DNA from: Alphaproteobacteria bacterium
GTDB taxonomy: Bacteria; Myxococcota_A; UBA796; GCA-2862545
Reading direction: 5' to 3'
DNA length: 17,534 bases
NCBI GenBank assembly: GCA_020632925.1
Contig: JACKER010000069.1
Coordinates: 1-17,534 of the forward strand
Shown: positions 1-6,656 of the stretch, piece by piece
How positions within the stretch are numbered: position 1 is the first letter of the stretch
Layout of the letters: each line of letters begins with the position of its first letter
Notes under the pieces: generated by a model
Told to the model about the DNA's origin: nothing
Seen by the model: the letters and a program-made list of their open reading frames with translations, nothing else
Databases searched by the model: none
Made by a program: the position numbers and the translations under genes

Positions 1-420
1 CTGCAGGCAGAGGCGCTGGATGCGCGCGGCATCGTCCTGAGCCAGTGGGCGTGGACCTCGCTGGAGCTCGGACCGTCCGCCCGCTGGACGCGCGCGCTGT
101 CGCCGAAGGTCCGGGCCTCCGCGAGCGGGTCGCTGCCGCTGCTCGCCGTGGTCACCCGCTACCCCGACACCCTGAACCCGCTGCTGCCCGACACGAGCCA
201 GGTGGGGGGCTTCTTCGCGACGGGAACACGGATGGCGACGGTCGTGGGGCACCAGCGCGTCGCCCTCGGCGCCGACGTCGAGCTCGCCGGGTGGGGCCGC
301 TGGTGGTGGTGCCTGGGTCTGCGCGGGGACTGGCTGCACGACGCCTCGCCCGATCCGCTCTACCGCCTCGGCGGGGCCGTCCTGCTCGGGGGCCGCCTGG
401 CCTCGCGGAGGACGCCATGA
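1..420 (+). CDS. C-terminal part of an unknown protein, possibly an outer-membrane beta-barrel
   Basis: Frame 1 is open from the first base to TGA at 418-420, giving 139 codons of a gene that begins before the window. I do not recognise a family. The visible part alternates short polar and hydrophobic/aromatic stretches with many Gly and Trp residues; its end has the strand-like pattern GLRGDWLH...YRLGGAVLLGGRLASRR, which would suit the last strands of an outer-membrane barrel, but this is only an impression. It carries three consecutive Trp codons (GRWWWCLG, near 300-310). The next gene's ATG overlaps its stop (ATGA, 417-420), so the two are probably translationally coupled and in one operon. 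Confidence 0.6.
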   Translation: MQAEALDARGIVLSQWAWTSLELGPSARWTRALSPKVRASASGSLPLLAVVTRYPDTLNPLLPDTSQVGGFFATGTRMATVVGHQRVALGADVELAGWGRWWWCLGLRGDWLHDASPDPLYRLGGAVLLGGRLASRRTP

Positions 421-1430
421 CGCCGGTCTGGTGGTGGTGGAGCGCGGGCTGCCTGCTCGGCCCGACGGCACCCGAGGGGGCGGAGGCCACGTACGACGCC
501 GTCTGGGCCGACATGGACCGTCACTACGGCCTGTTCGAGGTGAAGCCCGACGTGGACTGGGACGCGCTCGGACAGGACTGCCGCGCGCTGCTGCCGAGCG
601 ACGACGCGGACGCCGAAGCGCTGTACGCCGCGCTGATCTGCCTGCTCGGACCGCTGCGCGACGACCACGTGCGCCTCCTGCGACCGGGTGCCGACGGTGG
701 GCTGTGGTCCGCGGGGCGCCTGGAGGAGCTGGAGCGCACCGACTTCACCGAGGCGGTGAGCGCGTCGTGGATGTCGGAGCTGCACGACGAGGACCCGACG
801 CTGCGCTGGGGCTGGGTGGATCCGGAGCGCGTCGGTGGCCACGCCATCGGCTACCTCCACGTGCGGACGCTGGACGTTGCCCACGCAGTGGACGCGGTGG
901 ACGGGGCGATGGCGGCGATGGCCGACGCGGACGGGCTGATCGTGGACCTGCGGGGCAACGGCGGCGGCTTCCACAGCGTGCTCGAGCCGATCGCGGGGTA
1001 CTTCGCGGACCACGACCTCGTGTACAGCCGGATCCGACGGCGTGACGGCGAAGGCTACGGCGCGTGGCTCACCTACGACCTCGAGGCCGGCGAAGAGCCC
1101 TACCTCGCGCCGGTCGCGCTCGTGACGCACGCGTTCACGGTCTCGGGCGCCGAGAACCTCACGCTGGCGATGCGGGAGCTCGACCAGGTGGTCCACGTGG
1201 GCAGCGCGACGGCGGGCGCGTTCTCGTCCGCGATCTGGCGGGACGCACCGAACGGCTGGCTGTACGCGGTCAGCGTGGAGGACGTGCGCGACGTGGACGG
1301 CGAGAGCCACGAGAGCGTCGGGCTGATCCCCGACGTGCAGGCCGAGAGCACGCTGGAGGAGACCCGGGCGGGGATCGACCGCGCGATGGAGGCAGCGGCG
1401 GCCTCGCTCCTGGAGCGTGTGGCGGATTAG
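417..1430 (+). CDS. S41-family (C-terminal processing/Tricorn-core-like) serine peptidase, 337 aa
   Basis: Probable serine endopeptidase of the S41 family. The N-terminal part (residues about 23-85, TYDAVWADMDRHYGLFE...LRDDHVRL) matches the helical cap that precedes the catalytic core in Tricorn/CtpA-like proteins. The core shows DLRGNGGG from D177 and the nucleophile region FTVSGAEN, where S243 is the likely catalytic Ser, followed by GSATAGAFS. I see no PDZ domain between cap and core. The start is ATG 417, not an earlier in-frame codon: GGAGG at 407-411 sits 5 nt upstream and the family similarity begins after it. Residues 5-8 are four consecutive Trp (TGG x4), followed by SAGC; this might be a very short export or lipoprotein signal, but the lipobox is poor. 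It overlaps the upstream gene by 4 nt and is 21 nt before the DUF349 gene, so it is probably in that operon. Family call is firm; substrate unknown. Confidence 0.86.
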   Translation: MTPVWWWWSAGCLLGPTAPEGAEATYDAVWADMDRHYGLFEVKPDVDWDALGQDCRALLPSDDADAEALYAALICLLGPLRDDHVRLLRPGADGGLWSAGRLEELERTDFTEAVSASWMSELHDEDPTLRWGWVDPERVGGHAIGYLHVRTLDVAHAVDAVDGAMAAMADADGLIVDLRGNGGGFHSVLEPIAGYFADHDLVYSRIRRRDGEGYGAWLTYDLEAGEEPYLAPVALVTHAFTVSGAENLTLAMRELDQVVHVGSATAGAFSSAIWRDAPNGWLYAVSVEDVRDVDGESHESVGLIPDVQAESTLEETRAGIDRAMEAAAASLLERVAD

Positions 1431-1451
1431 GAGGTCGGTCCGGGAGGCGTC

Positions 1452-2819
1452 GTGGGCTGGCTGGATCGCATCAAGGCCCTGTTCGGCCGATCGTCGTCCT
1501 TCGACGTGGACCTCGACGAGCCCGAGGAGGCCGCGCCTCCACCGGCAGCGGTCGCTCGTACCGAGACCGCCGCCCCCGTCGTGCCGAAGCCCGCCAAGGC
1601 CGCGAAGCCCCCGAAGGTGAAGCCGCCGAAGGAGCGCAAGCCCAAGCGGGAGAAGCGCAAGGCGCACAAGGGGCTGGTGGTCCCGGAGGCGCCGGCCACC
1701 CCGAAGAGCGAGGTGCTGTCGGTGGAGGAGGCCGAGCGCCGCTACGGGAAGCAGGTGCGCGAGGTGCGCGCGGAGCCCGTGGTCGCTGCGCCCGCGCCCG
1801 TCGAAGCCGAGCCCGAGCCGCCGCCGATCCCGGTGGCGACCGAACGTCCCCCGGCCCGGCGCAAGGCGGCCCCCGCGTCGCGGTACGAAGGTCTGCTGTC
1901 GCGTGCGGACGCGCTGCTCGCGGTGCCCGGCGCCCGCGCGCGGGATCTGGCGTCGGCGCGGCGCGAGCTGGTGGACGGCTGGCGGCGCCTCGGCGAGCCC
2001 GATCCGGAGGACGCGGAGCGGCTGGTGGCGGCGCGGGACGCGTGCCTGGCGACGTTCGACCAGCGCCTGGAGGCGGCGGCGGGCGAGATCGCCAAGGAGC
2101 AGGCCGCGAACCTCGAGGCCAAGCGGGCGGTCGTGGCGGAGGCGGTGGCCTTGGCCGAGCGCGAGGATCTCCGTGGGGCAGGGCCGGCGATGGGCGAGCT
2201 CCGGCGCAAGCTGCGGGCGATCGCGAAGGGCGACGAGGCTGGTGAGACCGAGGTCCGCCAGGGGTTCGCCGCGGCCGAGGCCCGCCTCGCGGCCCGCCAG
2301 CAGGAGCAGCGGTCCACGCGGGACGCCGCGCGCGAGCAGGGGCTCTCCCGCCTGACGCAGCTCGTGGAGCAGGCGGAGGCGCTGGCGCGCAGCGCGGACC
2401 CCGAGGTCGCGGCCGAGCGCGTGAAGTCGCTGCAGACCACGTGGAAAACGGTGCGCTTCCCCGGCCCGCGCGGGGAGACCGACGAGCTGTGGAAGCGGTT
2501 CCGCGCGGCCTGCGACGCGGTGTTCGAGGCCCGGACCCGCGCCCGCACCGAGGCGTCGGCGGCGACGCTCGAGAAGCTGGAGGCCGTGGTCGTGCGCGCC
2601 GAGCAGCTCGCCGCCGAGGGCGACGTGCTCGACCCGGACCGCGAGATCGACGCGCTCATGACCGCCTGGAAGAAGGCGGGCCGCGCGCCCCGCGACGCCC
2701 AGCAGGCGCTGTGGGAGCGGCTGGCGGCGGCGATGGAGGCGATGCGCTCGCCGTCGGTCGACCTGACGGGTCAGGACGACCGCGCGCTCTCGTTCCGCCC
2801 GTTCGAAGGCCTCGAGTAG
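1452..2819 (+). CDS. DUF349 repeat protein with basic, proline-rich N-terminal tail, 455 aa
   Basis: The start is GTG 1452, with GGGAGG at 1442-1447. Residues 1-12 (MGWLDRIKALFG) could form a short amphipathic helix. Residues about 25-140 are low-complexity, rich in Ala, Pro, Lys and Glu, with a very basic block at 45-73. From about 145 the protein is nearly all helix. At least two DUF349 units are clear: about 300-362 (W331 K...PGPRGETDELWKRFRAACDAVF) and about 374-431 (MTAWKKAG...QQALWERLAAAME). Two weaker units lie near 164-206 and 245-282. DUF349 proteins are helical repeat proteins without a settled biochemical role; I infer a cytoplasmic scaffold or nucleic-acid-associated protein, because the tail is basic and there is no signal peptide or membrane segment. 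It is the last gene of the 1-2819 operon and converges with the minus-strand gene 20 nt downstream. Confidence 0.85.
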   Translation: MGWLDRIKALFGRSSSFDVDLDEPEEAAPPPAAVARTETAAPVVPKPAKAAKPPKVKPPKERKPKREKRKAHKGLVVPEAPATPKSEVLSVEEAERRYGKQVREVRAEPVVAAPAPVEAEPEPPPIPVATERPPARRKAAPASRYEGLLSRADALLAVPGARARDLASARRELVDGWRRLGEPDPEDAERLVAARDACLATFDQRLEAAAGEIAKEQAANLEAKRAVVAEAVALAEREDLRGAGPAMGELRRKLRAIAKGDEAGETEVRQGFAAAEARLAARQQEQRSTRDAAREQGLSRLTQLVEQAEALARSADPEVAAERVKSLQTTWKTVRFPGPRGETDELWKRFRAACDAVFEARTRARTEASAATLEKLEAVVVRAEQLAAEGDVLDPDREIDALMTAWKKAGRAPRDAQQALWERLAAAMEAMRSPSVDLTGQDDRALSFRPFEGLE

Positions 2820-2839
2820 GAGCTATCGGGTCCTCGGGA

Positions 2840-4024
2840 TCAGGGCGTGCACAGGTCGCCGGGGTCGTCGGAGCAGGTGTCCGGCAGGTTCTGCTCGCAC
2901 GCCGGCCGCACGGCGACGGCGACGAGGTCCGCGCAGGCGCACGACGGCAGTGATGGGTTCGTCGCGCAGTATCCGAGGTCCGTGATGGCTGCGGGAGCGA
3001 GACCGGAGAGGTCGGTGAGCAGCGGGTTCCCGTACACCTGCACCTGTCCCGCCGTCATCCCGGCCACGCCGAGCTGCACGATCCGCACCAGTCCGGGGTT
3101 CGAGCCGACGATGACGCTGTCGGCGCTCTGGAGTGCGGGGAGCAGGGTGAGGTCGGGCGCGGTGTAGCCGGTGATGGTGATGTTGGCGCCTGTGGTCAGC
3201 GTGGGGAGCACTCCGGACAGGTCGCCCCCCACGTCCACGATGTTGAAGGACACCGCGGTGGTGACGGAGGGCGCCGAGATCGTGATCGCCCCGGCGTCCC
3301 GCAGCAGCTGGACGTAGGAGAGCGCGGTGAGCGCTGGCGCGTCCACGGTAACCGGCCCCGTGTTGTCCTGGGTCTCGATCGAGCTGGTGCCGACCCGGCC
3401 GCTCACCCAGGCGGGAGCGCTGACACGGGCCCCCGGGGTGTTGCCGACGTAGACGTCGTCCACGGTCCTCAGCGCCGGCAGCGTGACGTCGCGAGCGCCG
3501 CCGGTCACGAACACCCACAACGTCTCCTCGATAGGCAGCGACACCGCCAACGGGTAGGGCCCGGCGGCGAGCTCGATCCCGAGCGTCGTGCTCCACACGT
3601 GGCGGGCGACCTCGAGCGAGGCAGCATCGGTCACGGTGAGCCCCCCGACGTGCGCCCGGAGCACGGGCACGGTCCGCACGCTGCTCACCGCCGGGTTCGC
3701 GCCCGCTTGGGCCGCCTGGAGCCGCACGTCGATCAGCGGCGCCGCTTGTGGGACGAGGGCCTGGATCTCGGCGGTGCCGTCGCCGCCGACGACCGCGGTC
3801 CCGACCAGCACGGGCGCCGAGACCGACAGACACAACCCCCCGAGCACGGGCGGGCAGACCCCGGGGGGCGGGCCTCCGTACACCACACCGACGGTCGCCC
3901 CCGGTGTCCCGCCAGTGACGAGGAACGTGGCGACGTGGCCCTGCTTCAGGCCGGTCGGGGCCTGCAGGTCCAGCGCGAGGGCTGGGCTGGCGAGGAAGGA
4001 CAGCAAGGACAACGACAAGAGCAC
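2840..4024 (-). CDS. Exported Ig-like / L-domain-like protein with Cys-rich C-terminus, 394 aa
   Basis: A signal peptide is evident (LLSLSLLSFLASPALA, then LDLQ). Residues about 20-120 form a beta domain with the signature PPVLGGLCLSVSAPVLVGT, which I recall from many exported proteins of Myxococcota-type bacteria. Residues about 125-355 are a repetitive series of short strands (for example DVYVGNTPGARVSAPAW, YVQLLRDAGAITISAP, DSVIVGSNPGLVRI, VQVYGNPLLTDLSGL), resembling receptor L-domain or leucine-rich solenoids. The end contains six Cys (CATNPSLPSCAC...ACEQNLPDTC...DLC), probably disulphide-bonded. The GTG at 4024 overlaps the GGAGG at 4028-4024, so the actual start may be TTG at 4018, 5 nt after that site; this shortens the protein by two residues. 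Likely a cell-surface or secreted binding protein; ligand unknown. It is divergent from the FABP-like gene. Confidence 0.8.
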   Translation of the reverse strand: MLLSLSLLSFLASPALALDLQAPTGLKQGHVATFLVTGGTPGATVGVVYGGPPPGVCPPVLGGLCLSVSAPVLVGTAVVGGDGTAEIQALVPQAAPLIDVRLQAAQAGANPAVSSVRTVPVLRAHVGGLTVTDAASLEVARHVWSTTLGIELAAGPYPLAVSLPIEETLWVFVTGGARDVTLPALRTVDDVYVGNTPGARVSAPAWVSGRVGTSSIETQDNTGPVTVDAPALTALSYVQLLRDAGAITISAPSVTTAVSFNIVDVGGDLSGVLPTLTTGANITITGYTAPDLTLLPALQSADSVIVGSNPGLVRIVQLGVAGMTAGQVQVYGNPLLTDLSGLAPAAITDLGYCATNPSLPSCACADLVAVAVRPACEQNLPDTCSDDPGDLCTP

Positions 4025-4028
4025 CTCC
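4024..4028 (-). promoter_or_regulatory. Ribosome binding site that favours TTG 4018 over GTG 4024
   Basis: The minus strand reads GGAGG at 4028-4024 and overlaps the GTG codon. The next in-frame candidate, TTG 4018-4016, follows at 5 nt, the same spacing as at 417, 8108 and 8238 in this window. Either start keeps the signal peptide. Confidence 0.5.
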
Positions 4029-4094
4029 GCGCGGATCGTAGGTGGTGCGGGTGGGCTCAGGAAGTCTCACTCGCGTGTCTCGGCGCAGTTCGCC

Positions 4095-4132
4095 TCAACA
4101 GTCCGTCAACACCCTGCGGACACGTTGGGAAC
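4095..4132 (+). promoter_or_regulatory. Putative OmpR/PhoB-type operator plus promoter of the FABP-like gene
   Basis: TCAACA (4095-4100), 5 nt, TCAACA (4106-4111), 9 nt, then CACGTTGGGAAC (4121-4132). The two identical half-sites repeat at 11 bp on the same face of the helix. CACGTT sits where a -10 hexamer would lie, giving a predicted transcript start near 4133, just before the GGAGG (4139-4143) of the gene starting at 4148. The same arrangement occurs at 8177-8214 and, less perfectly, at 8157-8120 on the minus strand. The operator covers the expected -35 position, as expected for an activator of the PhoB/OmpR family. The likely binder is the response regulator encoded at 5964-6653; this is inference. 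Confidence 0.65.
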
Positions 4133-4147
4133 ACACCCGGAGGCTCC

Positions 4148-4663
4148 GTGCTCGCCACCTTCCTGATCCTGATGACCACGACCCCCTCGGCGAGCGCCGA
4201 GGAGCCCGCGACCGCGGAGGTGGCGCCGCCCTCGTTCTCCGGCACGTGGGTGCTGGACCACGCGGCGAGCGACGATCTCGACGCCGTGCTCGAAGCCCAG
4301 GGCGTCCCTGGCTGGCAGCGCAAGCTGGTCGCCGAGCTCGACGTGAGCCTCACCATCTGGGACGAGGGGGACCGTCTGAGGCTTCGTACCGTGACCGTCG
4401 TGCGGACCAACGAGGCCGAGCTGGTGCTGGACGGCGTCGTCCACGAGATCCGCGGCGATCAGGGGAAGCGCGACGTCACGGCCGTGCGCGAGGACGACGG
4501 CAGCGTGCGCATCACCGCCACCGACCCCAAGGGGAAGAAGCCGCTCGTCGAGATCCGCCGCGCGTTGGCCGAGGAGGGCGCGGTGCTGCGGCAGACCATC
4601 GAGGTCCGCCCCGACGACGGGCCTCCGCTGCGAGCCAGCCAGGTCTACCGTCGCTCGAGCTGA
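4148..4663 (+). CDS. Small exported protein resembling fatty-acid-binding (iLBP/FABP) proteins, 171 aa
   Basis: The start is GTG 4148 with GGAGG at 4139-4143. Residues 1-17 (MLATFLILMTTTPSASA) look like a signal peptide with an SASA cleavage site. The mature part follows the layout of the ten-stranded intracellular lipid-binding proteins: F30-SGTW-LD, an acidic helix pair (DDLDAVLEAQGV...RK, 42-59), I..EGDRLRLRT, TNE (87-89), LDG, DDGSV, G-K, and a terminal VYRR (166-169) that aligns with the R-x-Y-E-R end of FABPs, with Q165 where the first carboxylate-binding Arg would be. I infer a periplasmic or surface carrier or sensor of a lipophilic ligand; no function can be shown. Its promoter matches those of the MacAB and TolC operons. 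Its 3' end overlaps the 3' end of the kinase gene on the other strand by 19 nt (4645-4663). A generic lipocalin-like fold is the main alternative. Confidence 0.72.
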   Translation: MLATFLILMTTTPSASAEEPATAEVAPPSFSGTWVLDHAASDDLDAVLEAQGVPGWQRKLVAELDVSLTIWDEGDRLRLRTVTVVRTNEAELVLDGVVHEIRGDQGKRDVTAVREDDGSVRITATDPKGKKPLVEIRRALAEEGAVLRQTIEVRPDDGPPLRASQVYRRSS

Positions 4664-5967
4664 CCCGTGAGCCGCGCGCGGACGCCGGTGGGCTCGAGCG
4701 CCTCGTACGTGAGCGTCCAGCCCGCTCTGCGCGCGATCTCCGCGGTGATCAGCATCCCGAGACCCGGTCCGCGCGGACGCGCCTCGTCCGTCAGCAGGCC
4801 CTCCGCCTCCAGGCTCGCCCTGACCTCGGGAGGGAGCCCGGGCCCGTCGTCCTCCACGCAGAGCTCGAAGCGGTCCTCGGTCGCGGTCAGCAGGATGGCG
4901 ACGTTCCCGGCCCCACGGTGGTGCTCGACCGCGTTCTGCACCAGGTTCGCGATGGCCCGCTCCGCGAGCGCGGGCGCGCAGGCCACGCGCACCTCGCCGT
5001 CCGGCAGCAGCGCACCCACCTCGACGTCGGCGTGGCGGCCCACGATGGCGAAGCGCCGCTCGAGGCGCGCCGCGAGGTCCACGAGGTCGACGACGCCGTC
5101 GGACACGTCGACGTCGTGCCGCAGCCGCGCCCCCTGGTGCAGGTTGTCCACCAGCGCCGCGAGGTAGACCACGTCCGCCAGCGCACGCCTCGCCTCGCGC
5201 TGCAGCCCACCCTCGGCCTCGCCGGCCATCGCCTCCAGCGCGAGCTGCATGCTCGACAGCGGCGTCCGCAGGTCGTGCGCGATGCCGGCCAGGTGCTCCT
5301 GGAGGGCGCGGTTGCGCTGCTCGAGGGCGGTCCGCGTCTCGACGATGCGCGCGTGACTGCTCGCCAGGACCTCCGCGATGTGTCCGAGCGCGTCGTCCGC
5401 CTGGTCGGGCGCCACGAACCCGTCGCCGCCCACGCCGCCCGCCGCCTCGGACAGCTCCTCCACCCGCTGGCGCAGCGGGAGCACCACGAACCAGAACGTG
5501 CCCGCGCCGGCCAGCAGCATGCCGGCGACGGTCGCCAGGCCCAGCACGCCGACCACGCTGTCGAACGCGGCGGGGCCCGGGGGATGGAACCGCAGGCGGA
5601 CCAGCGCGCACGGACCCGACGGGGCCATCGGCACGACGGCGACGGTGGGCTCGCCGCCCTCACGGACGAGGTGACCCTCGCGCAGCGCGCCCTCCCGCAG
5701 GTTCGGCTCGAGCGGGGGCGCGTCGGGGTTGCTCGACCGTCCGTCGGGCGCGTAGGCGTGGATGGTGAGGGTGCCTGCGCGCGCGCCCCAGGTCTCGGGG
5801 GACGCCGCGCACTCCTCCAGGTCCACCGTGCTCATCAGGCTCTGGACGGTCGCGTCGCGGATCGTGGGGCGCGCCAGGAACACGCCGAGCACCAGCAGCC
5901 CGACCGCCAGGACCACGCTGACCACGGCGCTGGCGACGATCCGCCAGGGGAGTCGGGCGCGCCTCAC
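4645..5967 (-). CDS. Membrane sensor histidine kinase, 440 aa
   Basis: Orthodox two-component sensor. Transmembrane helices lie at about 10-31 and 136-164 and enclose a sensor region of about 105 residues with two Cys (C53, C120), which could form a disulphide. A HAMP-like linker (about 163-215) leads to the H-box with phospho-acceptor H231 (IAHDLRTPLSS). The ATP-binding domain shows the N-box NLVQNAVEHH (N341, N345), the G1 box DDGPGLP (373-379) and the G2 box GPGLGM (400-405). The start is GTG 5967; its GTGA overlaps the TGA of the response regulator (5966-5964), so the pair is translationally coupled. It is the last gene of the tolC-regulator-kinase operon, which suggests that it senses an envelope cue linked to the exporter. 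The signal is unknown. Kinase identity is clear. Confidence 0.93.
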   Translation of the reverse strand: MRRARLPWRIVASAVVSVVLAVGLLVLGVFLARPTIRDATVQSLMSTVDLEECAASPETWGARAGTLTIHAYAPDGRSSNPDAPPLEPNLREGALREGHLVREGGEPTVAVVPMAPSGPCALVRLRFHPPGPAAFDSVVGVLGLATVAGMLLAGAGTFWFVVLPLRQRVEELSEAAGGVGGDGFVAPDQADDALGHIAEVLASSHARIVETRTALEQRNRALQEHLAGIAHDLRTPLSSMQLALEAMAGEAEGGLQREARRALADVVYLAALVDNLHQGARLRHDVDVSDGVVDLVDLAARLERRFAIVGRHADVEVGALLPDGEVRVACAPALAERAIANLVQNAVEHHRGAGNVAILLTATEDRFELCVEDDGPGLPPEVRASLEAEGLLTDEARPRGPGLGMLITAEIARRAGWTLTYEALEPTGVRARLTGQLERR

Positions 5968-6653
5968 CGGGGCTCCAGGTCGATCTTGTAGCCGATGGCC
6001 CAGACCGTCCGCAGGTGGGCGCCCGCGGGCCCGAGCTTCTTGCGGATGCGCGAGATGTGGGTGTCGAGCGTGCGGTCGATGCGGTCGCCGTCCTCCGGCA
6101 GCGCGTGCTCCGCGATCTGCTGGCGGCTGTAGGCGCGGCCCGCGTGCTCGCGCAGGAAGGCGACGACGTTGAACTCGTGCGCGGTCAGGCCCAGGTCCTC
6201 GCCGTCCCGCGTGACCACCCGGGCATCCAGGTCCACGACGACGTCGGCGAGGGGCAGCGTCCGCGACGGCGTGGCCGCGGTGAGCGCCAGCCTCGCGCGG
6301 ATCCGAGCGACCAGCTCCTCCATGAAGAAGGGCTTGGGCACGAAGTCGACGGCACCCTGGTCGAAGCTGCGCAGGCGCGACGGCAGATCGGTGCGCGCGG
6401 ACAGGACGACGATCGGCACCGAGACCCGCGTGCGCACGGTCTCGAGGATCTCGAAGCCGCTCTTCTCCGGGAGCATGAGATCGAGCAGCACGAGATCGAA
6501 GCGCTCGTGCAGGATGCGGGTCAGGCCTTCGTCGCCGGCCATCGCGAGGCTGGTCTCGAAGCCCGCCTTGCCGAGGCCGCGGATCAGGCCCTCAGCGACG
6601 CTGAGGTCGTCCTCGACGACGAGCACCCTGGGACGTTCGTGGGGTGGGATCAT
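5964..6653 (-). CDS. OmpR/PhoB-family response regulator, 229 aa
   Basis: The receiver domain (residues 8-120) has the acidic pocket E14/D15/D16, phospho-acceptor D58 (LVLLDLMLP), S85 at the Thr/Ser switch position and K107 (VPKPF). A winged-helix domain (about 130-229) follows, with LTAHEFNVVAFLREHAG, the recognition-helix region DRTLDTHISRIRKKLG and the typical end RTVWAIGYKI. The start is ATG 6653, only 3 nt after the TolC-like stop (6659-6657); a GGAGG lies 11 nt upstream, with GGTAGG closer. The stop overlaps the kinase start. Family members bind 11-bp direct repeats as dimers; repeats of this kind precede three transcription units here (4095-4111, 8177-8193 and 8157-8141), which I take as its probable targets. 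Confidence 0.94.
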   Translation of the reverse strand: MIPPHERPRVLVVEDDLSVAEGLIRGLGKAGFETSLAMAGDEGLTRILHERFDLVLLDLMLPEKSGFEILETVRTRVSVPIVVLSARTDLPSRLRSFDQGAVDFVPKPFFMEELVARIRARLALTAATPSRTLPLADVVVDLDARVVTRDGEDLGLTAHEFNVVAFLREHAGRAYSRQQIAEHALPEDGDRIDRTLDTHISRIRKKLGPAGAHLRTVWAIGYKIDLEPR

Positions 6654-6656
6654 GGC

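Noticed and set aside
45..416. Upstream extension of the S41 peptidase frame
   Set aside because: The extension is Arg-rich low-complexity sequence in the wrong frame of the preceding gene; ATG 417 has a GGAGG 5 nt upstream.
3241..3246. TGTTGA inside the minus-strand exported protein gene as another operator half-site
   Set aside because: It is a single half-site inside a coding region with no partner 11 bp away and no downstream promoter block.
4106..5611. Long minus-strand open frame across the FABP-like and kinase genes
   Set aside because: It is Arg/Gly/Ala-rich without domains and competes with a histidine kinase that has every expected motif.
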